Assembly (NCBI GenBank): GCA_030831315.1
Contig: JAURLI010000060.1
Coordinates: forward strand, 34,211 to 98,210
Origin: Alphaproteobacteria bacterium
GTDB lineage: Bacteria > Pseudomonadota > Alphaproteobacteria > SMXQ01
DNA: 64,000 nucleotides
Direction: 5' to 3'
The position numbers were made by a program, and so were the translations under genes. A model generated the notes under the pieces. The model had not been told where the DNA came from. It was given only the letters and a program-made list of their open reading frames with translations, and searched no databases. Of this stretch, positions 48,257 to 56,276 are shown piece by piece (positions within the stretch are counted from its first letter, which is position 1; every line of letters begins with the position of its first letter).

Positions 48257-48915
48257 ACGGCGCACCGATCACCATGCCGACCAAGCTCGGCGCAGGAGTC
48301 TTCGCACTGGCGCTCGCTGCTTTCGCGATGCTGCACCTGCAGGCGGTTCACCAGACGATCCTTGCCGTACCTGCCGCGATCGGCTGGGCGGCAGCGCTTT
48401 ATGCGGTGCGGCCGATGGTGCAGAAGGAGAAACATTCGTCGCTCTACTTCGCCTTCGGCGTCATGGCTTTCCTGATCTTCTTCCTGCATGAAACCTATGA
48501 ATTCACGGGCAAGGTCCGTTACTTCCCGCTGATCGTCGGCTGGACCGGGGTTGCGCTGTCGGTGCTCGACATCCTCAGCCTGACCGAGACGCGCATCGGC
48601 CATGCGATCCACACCGTCTTCGGCGGCAAGCTGGAAGAAGCCCCCGGCGAGGGCCGCAAACCCATGCGCGAAATCGCCTGCTTCGTCGCCATGGCGATGA
48701 GCGTGGTGCTGATCTGGCTGCTGGGTTTCCTGATTGCCTCGCCGCTGTTCGTCTTCCTGTGGATGCGGATGTGGGGCGGCAAGACCCTGCGCAGTTCGCT
48801 CTATGGCGGCGTCTTTACGCTAGCCTTCATCTGGGTCCTGTTCGAATGGCTTTTGCAGTACGAGCTCTACCGGGGTGAACTGGTGCTATGGCTGATGGAC
48901 ATGATCCAGCCGTAA
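48253..48915 (+). CDS. tctB: Tripartite tricarboxylate transporter, small membrane subunit
   Basis: TctB-type protein, 220 residues with four hydrophobic segments, the small subunit that partners TctA. Sequence conservation in this family is low, so the call rests on helix pattern (VFALALAAFAMLHLQ, FGVMAFLIFFLH, MAMSVVLIWLLGFLIASPLFVFLWMRM, LAFIWVLFEWLL) and on the ATGA overlap with tctA. It is longer than the usual ~160 residues, with an extra charged loop near 120-145. Confidence 0.85.
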   Translation: MNGAPITMPTKLGAGVFALALAAFAMLHLQAVHQTILAVPAAIGWAAALYAVRPMVQKEKHSSLYFAFGVMAFLIFFLHETYEFTGKVRYFPLIVGWTGVALSVLDILSLTETRIGHAIHTVFGGKLEEAPGEGRKPMREIACFVAMAMSVVLIWLLGFLIASPLFVFLWMRMWGGKTLRSSLYGGVFTLAFIWVLFEWLLQYELYRGELVLWLMDMIQP

Positions 48916-49478
48916 CGGCGGCGATGACGGATTTCGTTGCGGGGATGCGCGCCATCCTCGCGGCGGAACAAGACTTCGGCAAAGCCTTCGAGGCGGCACG
49001 GCCGCTTCTTTCGCGCCTTCTTGCGGAACCCGCGCTGGCGCGCGCCGCCGCCCGCTGGCCCGTCTGCAACCGCGAGAACTGGCTGCTGTTCGAGGACCCC
49101 GACTACGGCTTCGTCCTCGACGGCCTGGTCAAGGCGCCGGGCCAGAAGACCTCGATCCACGACCACGGGCCGATCTGGGTGCTCTACGGACTGCTGTCGG
49201 GGGGCGAGGACATCTGCCATTTCGAACGCAGCGACGGCGGGCACGGCGAAGGCCCGGCCCGGATCGCGGAAACCGGGCGCAGCACCGTCGCGCCCGGCGT
49301 GCTCGATCTGGTTGCCCCCTACACCATCCATTCGGAAGAGGCCGGCGCGAAAGGCTCCGTCGCGGTCATCCTGCGCTCCGCCCGGCCCGACCGGGTCGCC
49401 ACCGGCCGCTTCGATGCCGATAGCGGTTATTGGCGCGAAAGTCCCGGAATCCGCCAGGTTCCGATGCATTTGCTGTAA
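48888..49478 (+). CDS. Cupin protein, cysteine dioxygenase-like
   Basis: 196 residues with a small-molecule-dioxygenase-type cupin barrel. The metal motif His-x-His is in TSIHDHGPIWVLYG, with a second histidine in APYTIHSEEAG at the right distance. It resembles the cysteine dioxygenase/PCO-type group, but the substrate is unknown. The ATG at 48888 overlaps tctB by 28 bases and has GGGGTGA upstream. An ATG at 48924, nine bases after the tctB stop, is an equally possible start. It sits between tctB and tctC, which is unusual, and suggests action on the imported compound. Confidence 0.75.
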   Translation: MADGHDPAVTAAMTDFVAGMRAILAAEQDFGKAFEAARPLLSRLLAEPALARAAARWPVCNRENWLLFEDPDYGFVLDGLVKAPGQKTSIHDHGPIWVLYGLLSGGEDICHFERSDGGHGEGPARIAETGRSTVAPGVLDLVAPYTIHSEEAGAKGSVAVILRSARPDRVATGRFDADSGYWRESPGIRQVPMHLL

Positions 49479-49618
49479 GGCCAGCGGCCCTAAAGGGTTG
49501 ATTTTCCATAATCATGGCTTTACCCTTGGGGCCTCAAGAGGAAACGCTCCCCGAATAACCACGCCCGTTCACAGAAGCGGTCAGCCGCCACGAATAAGGG
49601 CCCGACTGGGAGACAGTT

Positions 49619-50587
49619 ATGAAACCAGCCTATCGACTGGGTGCGGCCCTTATCGCGGGTGCCACCCTTGCCGTTGCCGCGCCTGCGTGGGCGGCCGGCT
49701 TCCCTGAAAAAGACATCACCTTCATCATTCCCTATGGCCCGGGCGGCGGCTTCGACACCTACGTGCGCAAGATCGCGCCCGTGATGCAGAAGCACCTGCC
49801 CAACAAGGTCAACGTCGTACCGAAGAACATCGCCGGGGCCGGCGGCAACAAGGCAGCGGCCCAGCTCTACCGGGCCAAGCCCGACGGCTACCAGATCGCC
49901 ATCTTCAACATGCCAGGCATGCTGCTCGACAAGATTCTCGGCCGCAAGGTCGCCTTCGACGTCGACAAGTTCGAATGGCTGGGCCGCATCGCCCAGTCCA
50001 AATACGTGCTGGCGGTCGGCACCAAGGGCAAGCACCAGTCGGTGCAGGACCTGATGAAGGCCAAGAAGGCGACGTTCAAGTACGCCATTACCAGCCCGGC
50101 CTCGACCTCCTACGTCGCGGGCAAGATCATGGGCGACATCCTCGGCATGAACATCAACTTCCTTGCCGGTTACAAGTCCTCGGCCAAGATCTCCCTGTCG
50201 CTGGTGCGCGGCGATACAGACCTGTCGCTGTTCAACACGCGTTCGCTCGCCAAGTGGATGAAGTCCGGCGAATTGAAGCCCGTTCTTTCCTTCGAGAAGA
50301 AGAGCCCCTTCAAGGGCGTACCGACGGCGGCCGAAATCGGCCATCCGGAACTGGAACTGCTGACCATCGAACGCGTCGTCGGCACCACGCCGGGCGTATC
50401 CGACAAGATCCAGAAAGTCCTGTCGGATGCGCTGTTCGCCGCGCTCAACGATCCGGAAATCCAGGGCTGGCACAAGAAGACCAAGCGGCCGATCGACCCG
50501 CTTTCAGGCGAGGAAACCAAGAAGATGCTGCAGGCGTCCAAGGTCTTCTATTCCAAGTACAAGGACACCCTTAAAACCGGCAAATAA
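49619..50587 (+). CDS. tctC: Tripartite tricarboxylate transporter, periplasmic binding protein
   Basis: 322-residue Bug/TctC-family solute receptor. A signal peptide ends near residue 25 (AAPAWAAG). FIIPYGPGGGFDTYVRKIAP and PKNIAGAGGNKAAAQLYRAK are the two ligand-loop regions, where Bug proteins bind carboxylates through backbone amides. VTFVANAGH-type hydrolase features are absent. GGGAGA precedes the ATG. A 140-base gap separates it from the cupin gene, so it may have its own promoter to give the excess of receptor usual for such systems. Confidence 0.93.
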   Translation: MKPAYRLGAALIAGATLAVAAPAWAAGFPEKDITFIIPYGPGGGFDTYVRKIAPVMQKHLPNKVNVVPKNIAGAGGNKAAAQLYRAKPDGYQIAIFNMPGMLLDKILGRKVAFDVDKFEWLGRIAQSKYVLAVGTKGKHQSVQDLMKAKKATFKYAITSPASTSYVAGKIMGDILGMNINFLAGYKSSAKISLSLVRGDTDLSLFNTRSLAKWMKSGELKPVLSFEKKSPFKGVPTAAEIGHPELELLTIERVVGTTPGVSDKIQKVLSDALFAALNDPEIQGWHKKTKRPIDPLSGEETKKMLQASKVFYSKYKDTLKTGK

Positions 50588-50611
50588 TAAAGCCGGAGCG
50601 TGCGAAAAATT

Positions 50612-50640
50612 AAGGGCGCCCCGCGGGGCGCCCTTCTTTT
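50612..50640. terminator. Intrinsic terminator after tctC, shared with convergent tauD
   Basis: AAGGGCGCCCC and GGGGCGCCCTT make an 11-bp stem followed by CTTTT on the plus strand. The minus strand continues AATTTTT, so it also serves the TauD-family gene, whose stop codon overlaps its edge. Confidence 0.88.
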
Positions 50641-51505
50641 ATGCCGCTTCGGAAATCGTGTAGCGGCGCAGGAGACGGACCTCGTCGGGCGAAAAATCGG
50701 TGCGCGCGTGATTGACGCAGCGGTTGTCCCAGATCAGGAAATCGCCCGGCGTCCACTTGTGGGCATGGATAAGCTCGGGCCGTTCGCTGTGATCGACGAG
50801 TTCGGCGACCAGCGCCTCGCCCTCGGCACGGTCCATGCCTTCGATCCAGCGGCTCATCAGGCGGTTGACGTAAAGCGCCTTGCGCCCGGTTTCCGGATGC
50901 ACGCGCACCAGCGGATGGACGGCATGGCGCATGCCCGGCGCATCGGGATCGAATTCGTCTTTCTCGGTGGCATCCAGCAGGTAGACGTTGTGCACGCGCA
51001 GGCCTTCTATCCGCGCCTTCATGGCATCGGGCAGGGTTTCGTAAGCCGTGCAGAGATTGGCAAAGACCGTGTCGCCGCCGACGCTCGGCACGCGAATGCC
51101 GTAAAGGGTCGTCGCCAGGTAGGGGCTGTCGCGGTGCGCCCCGTCGGAATGGAACTGCATGTCGCCGTCGGGCAGGTTGCCGATGGGCACCCCGTCCTTG
51201 CGGACGTTGGTCACCAGCATGACGCCCTTGCGGTAATCGGCCTTGGTGCGCTCGTCCACCGGCAGGATCGAAGCGGGTGCCTTGTAGTCGGAATCGGCAC
51301 GCCCGAAATAGCCGCAGAAACGGATCTGGTCGTCGGCCGAAAGCTTCTGACCCGGGAAGCACAGCATCTGGTGGGCGAGGAACGCCTCGCGCACGGCGGC
51401 AAAGGTCGGCCCATCGAGGGGCTGGCGCAGGTCGAGGCCTTCCACCCGTGCGCCCAGGGCGGACGAGAGCGGGATCACGGTCAGGGTGGCATCAGTGGCG
51501 GACAT
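50639..51505 (-). CDS. TauD/TfdA family Fe(II)/2-oxoglutarate dioxygenase (A)
   Basis: 288 residues. The facial triad is H119-x-D121 in MQFHSDGAH and H266 in DNRCVNHAR. The 2-oxoglutarate-binding arginine is in LRRYTI close to the C-terminus. GARVEGLDLRQPL is the usual N-terminal beta segment. Such enzymes hydroxylate taurine, alkyl sulfates, aryloxyacetates or similar carboxylates; the substrate is not predictable. It is one of three paralogues in 11 kb. A GGAG site lies ten bases before the ATG. It is convergent with tctC and monocistronic. Confidence 0.9.
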   Translation of the reverse strand: MSATDATLTVIPLSSALGARVEGLDLRQPLDGPTFAAVREAFLAHQMLCFPGQKLSADDQIRFCGYFGRADSDYKAPASILPVDERTKADYRKGVMLVTNVRKDGVPIGNLPDGDMQFHSDGAHRDSPYLATTLYGIRVPSVGGDTVFANLCTAYETLPDAMKARIEGLRVHNVYLLDATEKDEFDPDAPGMRHAVHPLVRVHPETGRKALYVNRLMSRWIEGMDRAEGEALVAELVDHSERPELIHAHKWTPGDFLIWDNRCVNHARTDFSPDEVRLLRRYTISEAA

Positions 51506-51667
51506 GTCTGAAAATCTCCGTTTTTCGGGGTGGCGCAGTCTATCCCCCCGCCCCCCGCTCGCCAAGGCCCGCCCCTTGATCACCGCCGCCGGAGGGGATA
51601 CCTTGAGCGCCCCTTTCAGCGGGCGCAAATAATGCCGCCCACCCACCTTTTCCCGATGGGAGTTTCC

Positions 51668-52804
51668 GTGGCCACCTCAGAGCTTTCCCCGATCAGCGAA
51701 ATCATCGAGGACGCCCGCAACGGGCGCATCTTCATCCTTGTCGATGACGAGGGACGCGAGAACGAAGGCGACCTCGTCATCCCGGCCGAGAAGGCCAATG
51801 CCGATGCGGTCAACTTCATGGCCAAGCACGGCCGCGGGCTGATCTGCCTGTCGGTGACCCAGGAACGGGCAGAACACCTTGGCCTGCAACTGATGGCGTC
51901 CAAAAACCAGTCGCGCCACCAGACGGCCTTCACCATTTCCATCGAAGCGCGCGAAGGCGTCACCACCGGCATCTCCGCCGCCGACCGCGCCCAGACCATC
52001 GCCGTCGCGATCAATTCCAACCGCGGCCCCCAGGACATCGTCACCCCGGGCCATGTCTTCCCGCTGATTGCCCAGAACGGCGGCGTGCTGGTGCGCGCCG
52101 GTCACACGGAAGCCGCCGTCGATGTGGCGCGCCTCGCGGGCCTCAACCCGTCGGGCGTGATCTGCGAAATCATGAACGATGACGGCACCATGGCGCGCCT
52201 GCCGGACCTGCTGGTCTTCGCCAAGAAGCACGGGCTCAAGGTCGCCTCGATCGCCGACCTGATCGCCTTCCGCCGCCGCACCGAGAAAATCATCCGCAAG
52301 GTGGCCGAAACCACCATCAATTCCCGCTTCGGCGGCGAGTTCCGCCTGCATGTCTTCGCCAACCAGATCAACTACGCCGAACATGTGGCGCTGACCTGCG
52401 GCGATGTCTCGGGCGAGGAACCGGTCCTGGTGCGCATGCACGCGCTGAACCTGATTGCCGACGTACTGGGCGACATGAAGGAATCGGAATTCGCCGCGGG
52501 CGAATCGCGGGCGCGGGCGACCGAACTTCATGCCTCGATGAAGATGATCGCGGAAAAGGGCCGCGGCGCCATCGTCATCATCCGCGAACCGACGCCCACG
52601 GCCCTGTCGCGATTCGTTCTCGAACGCGAGGGCAAGCCGATGACCAAGCCCATTTCCGAACTTCGCCAGTATGGTATTGGCGCGCAGATCCTGACCGAGC
52701 TCGGCGTTCGCAACATGATCCTGCTGACCAATACCAAGCGTTCCATAGTCGGGCTCAACGGCTATGGCATCAATCTTGTCGCGCAGCAGCCGATCCCCGG
52801 CTAA
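51668..52804 (+). CDS. ribB: 3,4-dihydroxy-2-butanone-4-phosphate synthase with degenerate GTP cyclohydrolase II-like domain (RibBX type)
   Basis: 378 residues. The N-terminal domain makes the four-carbon riboflavin precursor from ribulose 5-phosphate. ILVDDEGRENEGDLVIPAEK holds the acidic Mg-binding loop, and GHVFPLIAQNGGVLVRAGHT the substrate site. The C-terminal domain has the GTP cyclohydrolase II fold (YGIGAQILTELGV, GLNGYGINLV) but lacks the three zinc cysteines and the RQEGRGIGL loop; it reads MHALNLIADVLG and REPTPTAL instead. It should therefore not hydrolyse GTP. The start is GTG 51668 with GGGAG five bases upstream; ATGs at 51632 and 51656 are in frame. Confidence 0.9.
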   Translation: MATSELSPISEIIEDARNGRIFILVDDEGRENEGDLVIPAEKANADAVNFMAKHGRGLICLSVTQERAEHLGLQLMASKNQSRHQTAFTISIEAREGVTTGISAADRAQTIAVAINSNRGPQDIVTPGHVFPLIAQNGGVLVRAGHTEAAVDVARLAGLNPSGVICEIMNDDGTMARLPDLLVFAKKHGLKVASIADLIAFRRRTEKIIRKVAETTINSRFGGEFRLHVFANQINYAEHVALTCGDVSGEEPVLVRMHALNLIADVLGDMKESEFAAGESRARATELHASMKMIAEKGRGAIVIIREPTPTALSRFVLEREGKPMTKPISELRQYGIGAQILTELGVRNMILLTNTKRSIVGLNGYGINLVAQQPIPG

Positions 52805-52866
52805 AGCCCCCTCTAAACCGTCGGAAATAGGTTGATTTACAGGCCTTTTTTTGGTGGCGCCGCTGC

Positions 52867-52895
52867 TTGTCGGATGCCCCCCGGCGGAGTAATTT
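52867..52895 (+). promoter_or_regulatory. Candidate promoter of the hydrolase/LLM operon
   Basis: TTGTCG (52867-52872) and TAATTT (52890-52895) are spaced by 17 bases. Each matches the sigma70 consensus only in part. The -10 end overlaps the 15-bp operator-like site by two bases, and the operon's first ATG is about 55 bases further on. Confidence 0.4.
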
Positions 52896-52908
52896 CTAAG
52901 CATACGAA
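52894..52908 (+). promoter_or_regulatory. Operator-like site A (TTCTAAGCATACGAA)
   Basis: An imperfect palindrome with TTC and GAA ends. It matches the site upstream of marR (62860-62874) at 13 of 15 positions and the reverse site upstream of tauD B at 12 of 15. Its place against the -10 is where a repressor would block RNA polymerase. Confidence 0.55.
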
Positions 52909-52949
52909 GAAACGGCGCGCCCGCGCCCATAAAGGGAGAACAAAAGCAC

Positions 52950-53876
52950 ATGGCTGTCGCAAAACAACGCGCCGCCCGCGTCAAATCCTTCGGCATGAAT
53001 CTCGAGGTCATTCGCCGCGGCAAGGGCAAGAAGCCCCTCGTGATTTTTTACGATGAAGAAGCGCTGACGCTGGAAAGCCCGGTCCTCGACGCCCTCGATG
53101 GCGGCTTCCAGAGCACCATTCTCTCCCCGCCGGGCTTCGGCAAGTCCGACCGCCCCGACTGGATCGAAACCATCGACGACTGCGCCTACATCTGCATGGA
53201 CGCGCTCGATGCGCTGAAGGTCAAGGGCGCCACGGTCATCGGCTTCGGCCTCGGCGGCTGGCTGGCGGCGGAAATCGCCGTCAAGTCGACCCACAACATG
53301 GCGCGTCTCGTCCTAGTCGATCCGTTCGGCATCAAGGTGGGCGGACCCTTCGACCGCGACATCCAGGACATCTGGTGCCTGTCGCCCCAGCAGGTGTTGG
53401 CGGCCAAGTACGCCGACATCGAAAAGGGCAAGATCGACTATACCGTCATGCCCGAGAGCAAGCTTGAGATCGTCGCGCGCAACAAGGAATCCTATGCGCG
53501 CTTCTGCTGGTTCCCCTACATGCACAACACGAAGCTGAAGGGCCGCCTGCATCGCATCAACGTGCCGACCATGGTGGTCTGGGGCGCCAAGGACGGCATC
53601 ATCACCCCGGCCTACGGCCGCGCCTTCGCCAAGGAAATCCCCGGCGCCAAGTTCGTGACCGTGGCCAACGCCGGCCACTTCCCGCACATCGAGCAGCCGG
53701 AAGCCTTCCTCAAGGCGGTGGGCGGCTTCATCGGCCTTTCCAAGGGCGCTTCGGCCAAGAAGAAGCCGGCCAAGAAGAAAGCCGCCAAGGCCAAATCCGC
53801 GAAAAAGAAACCGGCCAAGAAGAAAGCCGCGGCGAAGAAATCCGGGCGCAAGGCCGCCCGCGGCCGCCGTCGCTAG
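52950..53876 (+). CDS. Alpha/beta-hydrolase-fold protein with Gly at the nucleophile site and histone H1-like tail
   Basis: 308 residues, cytoplasmic. The fold is clear from LSPPGFGKSDRPDW, VIGFGLGGWLAAEIA, VPTMVVWGAKDGIITP (acid) and VTVANAGHFPHIEQPEAF (histidine). The nucleophile elbow G-x-S-x-G reads G-F-G-L-G, so residue 100 is glycine and ordinary esterase chemistry is not possible. Residues ~266-308 form a lysine/alanine/proline-rich tail in which AKKKPAKKKA occurs twice, ending in GRKAARGRRR, as in histone H1-like DNA-binding tails. GGGAGA precedes the ATG. It is the first gene of an operon with two LLM oxygenases. It may be a cofactor-independent oxygenase-type hydrolase-fold enzyme, or a binding or scaffold protein. 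Confidence 0.82.
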   Translation: MAVAKQRAARVKSFGMNLEVIRRGKGKKPLVIFYDEEALTLESPVLDALDGGFQSTILSPPGFGKSDRPDWIETIDDCAYICMDALDALKVKGATVIGFGLGGWLAAEIAVKSTHNMARLVLVDPFGIKVGGPFDRDIQDIWCLSPQQVLAAKYADIEKGKIDYTVMPESKLEIVARNKESYARFCWFPYMHNTKLKGRLHRINVPTMVVWGAKDGIITPAYGRAFAKEIPGAKFVTVANAGHFPHIEQPEAFLKAVGGFIGLSKGASAKKKPAKKKAAKAKSAKKKPAKKKAAAKKSGRKAARGRRR

Positions 53877-53902
53877 GCAAGAGATAGAGAGGGAGAACGA
53901 AA

Positions 53903-55072
53903 ATGCGTTGCTGGCACTTCACCGAAATGCCCTACCCCTTCCTGCCCGATCTCGACACCGTCGATTCGATCCGGGTCAACCTGCCCAACAAGCACTATGA
54001 CCCGAAGGTGGGCGCGGACCTCTACCAGCGCTACCTCGACGAGCACGTCATGGCCGACGAGCTCGGCCTCGACATCATGCTGAACGAGCATCACCAGACG
54101 GCCACCTGCACCAACGTGGCGGCGCCGCTGTCGGCGGCGATCCTCGCCCGCCAAACCAAGAATGCGCGCATCTGCATTCTGGGCAACCCGATGGCCAACC
54201 GCGCCGATCCCATCCGCGTCGCCGAGGAAATGGCGATGATCGACGTCATCTCGCGCGGGCGGCTCGACTGCGGCTTCGTGCGCGGCGTCCCCTACGAGGT
54301 CTACGCGGCCAACACCAACCCGACCCAGACGCTGGAGCGCCTGTGGGAAGGCATCGACCTCGCGGTCAAGGCCTGGACCTCCCATGACGCCCCCTTCAAC
54401 TTCGAAGGCAAGTTCTGGCACAAGCGCCAGGTCAACATCTGGCCGCGCCCGTTCCAGCAGCCGCACCCGCCGGTCTGGATCACCGGGTCGTCGGACAAGG
54501 AAAACATCAAGGAAGTTGCGCGCCGCGGCTTCACCTTCGCCATGTTCCTGCAGCCGCACGAAAAGGTGAAGGAGATGTTCGACGCCTACCGCTCATGCTC
54601 GATATATTCGGATCCCGAGGAAGTACGCCGGCACATCGCCTTCATGCCGCTGGTCGCCACCGGCGAAACCGAGGAAGAGGCGGCAAAGCTGGCCGAGAAG
54701 CTGTCGTGGTACCTGCAGGCCAAGACCGCCGTGCAGTTCCGCAACCCGCCGGGCTACGTGCCGGTGTCGTTCAACGTGCAGGCGCTGAAGGGCAAGTACA
54801 CCGGCCGCACCGACGCGGTACGCGCCGGCGGCTTCGAATACCTCAAGGAACAGGGCGTGCTGATTTCCGGCACTCCCGATTCGGTGTTCGAGCAGATCAA
54901 GCGCTTCTATCACCGGGTCGGCGGCTTCGGCCAGCTGCTGATGATGCAGCAGGCAGGCTTCGTCACCCACGAGGAAACGGTCAAGAGCATGACGCTCTTC
55001 GCCAAGGAAGTGTATCCGCGGGTTAAGGAAGAGTTCGCCTTCCGTCCCGCCAAGGGCGCCGCCGCCGAGTAA
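53903..55072 (+). CDS. LLM class flavin-dependent oxidoreductase 1
   Basis: 389-residue bacterial luciferase-like monooxygenase that uses reduced FMN supplied by a separate reductase. Typical elements are FTEMPYPFLP at the start, LMLNEHHQT-like IMLNEHHQTATC, AEEMAMIDVISRGRLDCGFV and RGFTFAMFLQPHEKV. It is the same length as the next gene and clearly paralogous over its whole length. GGGAGAACG precedes the ATG. It lies 26 bases after the hydrolase-fold gene. The flavin reductase two genes on is the likely FMNH2 source. The substrate is unknown. Confidence 0.93.
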   Translation: MRCWHFTEMPYPFLPDLDTVDSIRVNLPNKHYDPKVGADLYQRYLDEHVMADELGLDIMLNEHHQTATCTNVAAPLSAAILARQTKNARICILGNPMANRADPIRVAEEMAMIDVISRGRLDCGFVRGVPYEVYAANTNPTQTLERLWEGIDLAVKAWTSHDAPFNFEGKFWHKRQVNIWPRPFQQPHPPVWITGSSDKENIKEVARRGFTFAMFLQPHEKVKEMFDAYRSCSIYSDPEEVRRHIAFMPLVATGETEEEAAKLAEKLSWYLQAKTAVQFRNPPGYVPVSFNVQALKGKYTGRTDAVRAGGFEYLKEQGVLISGTPDSVFEQIKRFYHRVGGFGQLLMMQQAGFVTHEETVKSMTLFAKEVYPRVKEEFAFRPAKGAAAE

Positions 55073-55106
55073 GGCGGGGCGCAGCAGGGAGAGGTCGGGC
55101 ACGGCC

Positions 55107-56276
55107 ATGAAGGCGTATCACTTCACGGAAATGCCCTACCCTCACCTGCCGCCGGCGGAAACCTACGAGTCCGACCGCGTCAGCCTGCCCAGCTGCCATT
55201 TCGATCCCGCTGTCGGCGCCGGTCTGTACCAGCGCTATCTCGACGAATACGTGATCGCCGACGAGCTTGGCCTCGACCTGATGCTGAACGAGCATCACCA
55301 GACGCCAACCTGTCTCGATACGGCGGTCCCGCTGACGGCAGCGATCCTAGCCCGCATCACCCGCAATGCCCGCATCCTGGTGCTGGGCAACCCTGTCGCC
55401 AACCGCGAGGACCCGATCCGCATCGCTGAGGAAATGGCGATGGTCGACGTCATCTCGCGCGGGCGGCTCGACTGCGGTTTCGTGCGCGGTGTGCCTTACG
55501 AAATCTTCTGTTCCAATTCCAACCCGACCCAGACCGGCGAGCGCCTGTGGGAAGGGATCGAACTGATCCGCCGCGCCTGGACCAGCCATGACGGCCCCTT
55601 CAACTTCGAGGGCAAGCACTGGCACAAGCGCCAGGTCAACATCTGGCCGCGCCCCTTCCAGTCGCCCCATCCGCCGATCTGGACCACGGGTTCAACCGTC
55701 AGCCCGGCGGTCGCCGATATCGCCCGCAAGGGCTACCATTTCGCGAGTTTCCTGCAGCCCCACGACGTCGTGCGCCGCCTGTTTGACGTCTATCGTTCGG
55801 GCTGCGCCGAAGGGCCGGCCGTCGCCAATTCACGCCTTGCCTTCATGCCGCTGGTCTTTGTCGCCGAAAGCGACGCGGCCGCCCGCGAGGGCGCCGAAAA
55901 GTTGTCGTGGTTCATCAAGTCGAAAACGCCGCCGCAATTCCGCAACCCGCCGGGCTATGTTTCCATCGGCATGAACGTGCGCGCCCTCAAGGGCGAATTT
56001 TCCGGCCGTACCGCGGCCATCCGCCAGCGCGGCATGGATTACCTGATCGATTCGGGCGTCGTCATGGCGGGCACGCCCGACGATGTCGTGGCCCAGATCA
56101 TCCGCTTCCATGATCGTGTGGGCGGATTCGGGCATCTTTTGTGCATGCTGCAGGCGGGCTTCCTCAGCCACGAGGAAACCATCCGCAACATGACCCTGTT
56201 CGCGCGCGAGGTTTACCCGCGCATCCGTCACCTCGGCAATCCGCCGGCAGAGGAAAAGGACCGCAAGAGCGCATGA
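55107..56276 (+). CDS. LLM class flavin-dependent oxidoreductase 2
   Basis: Second luciferase-like monooxygenase of 389 residues, similar to its neighbour throughout (roughly 60% identical by eye, more in the N-terminal half, e.g. SRGRLDCGFVRGVPYE in both). Differences cluster around residues 195-250 and at the C-terminus, which suggests a different or heterodimeric function rather than simple redundancy. The stop overlaps the next start (ATGA). It could form a heterodimer with the first, as luxA and luxB products do. Confidence 0.93.
   Translation: MKAYHFTEMPYPHLPPAETYESDRVSLPSCHFDPAVGAGLYQRYLDEYVIADELGLDLMLNEHHQTPTCLDTAVPLTAAILARITRNARILVLGNPVANREDPIRIAEEMAMVDVISRGRLDCGFVRGVPYEIFCSNSNPTQTGERLWEGIELIRRAWTSHDGPFNFEGKHWHKRQVNIWPRPFQSPHPPIWTTGSTVSPAVADIARKGYHFASFLQPHDVVRRLFDVYRSGCAEGPAVANSRLAFMPLVFVAESDAAAREGAEKLSWFIKSKTPPQFRNPPGYVSIGMNVRALKGEFSGRTAAIRQRGMDYLIDSGVVMAGTPDDVVAQIIRFHDRVGGFGHLLCMLQAGFLSHEETIRNMTLFAREVYPRIRHLGNPPAEEKDRKSA

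Noticed and set aside
51506..51667. FMN riboswitch upstream of ribB
   Set aside because: The conserved FMN-element blocks were not found in the 160-base gap.
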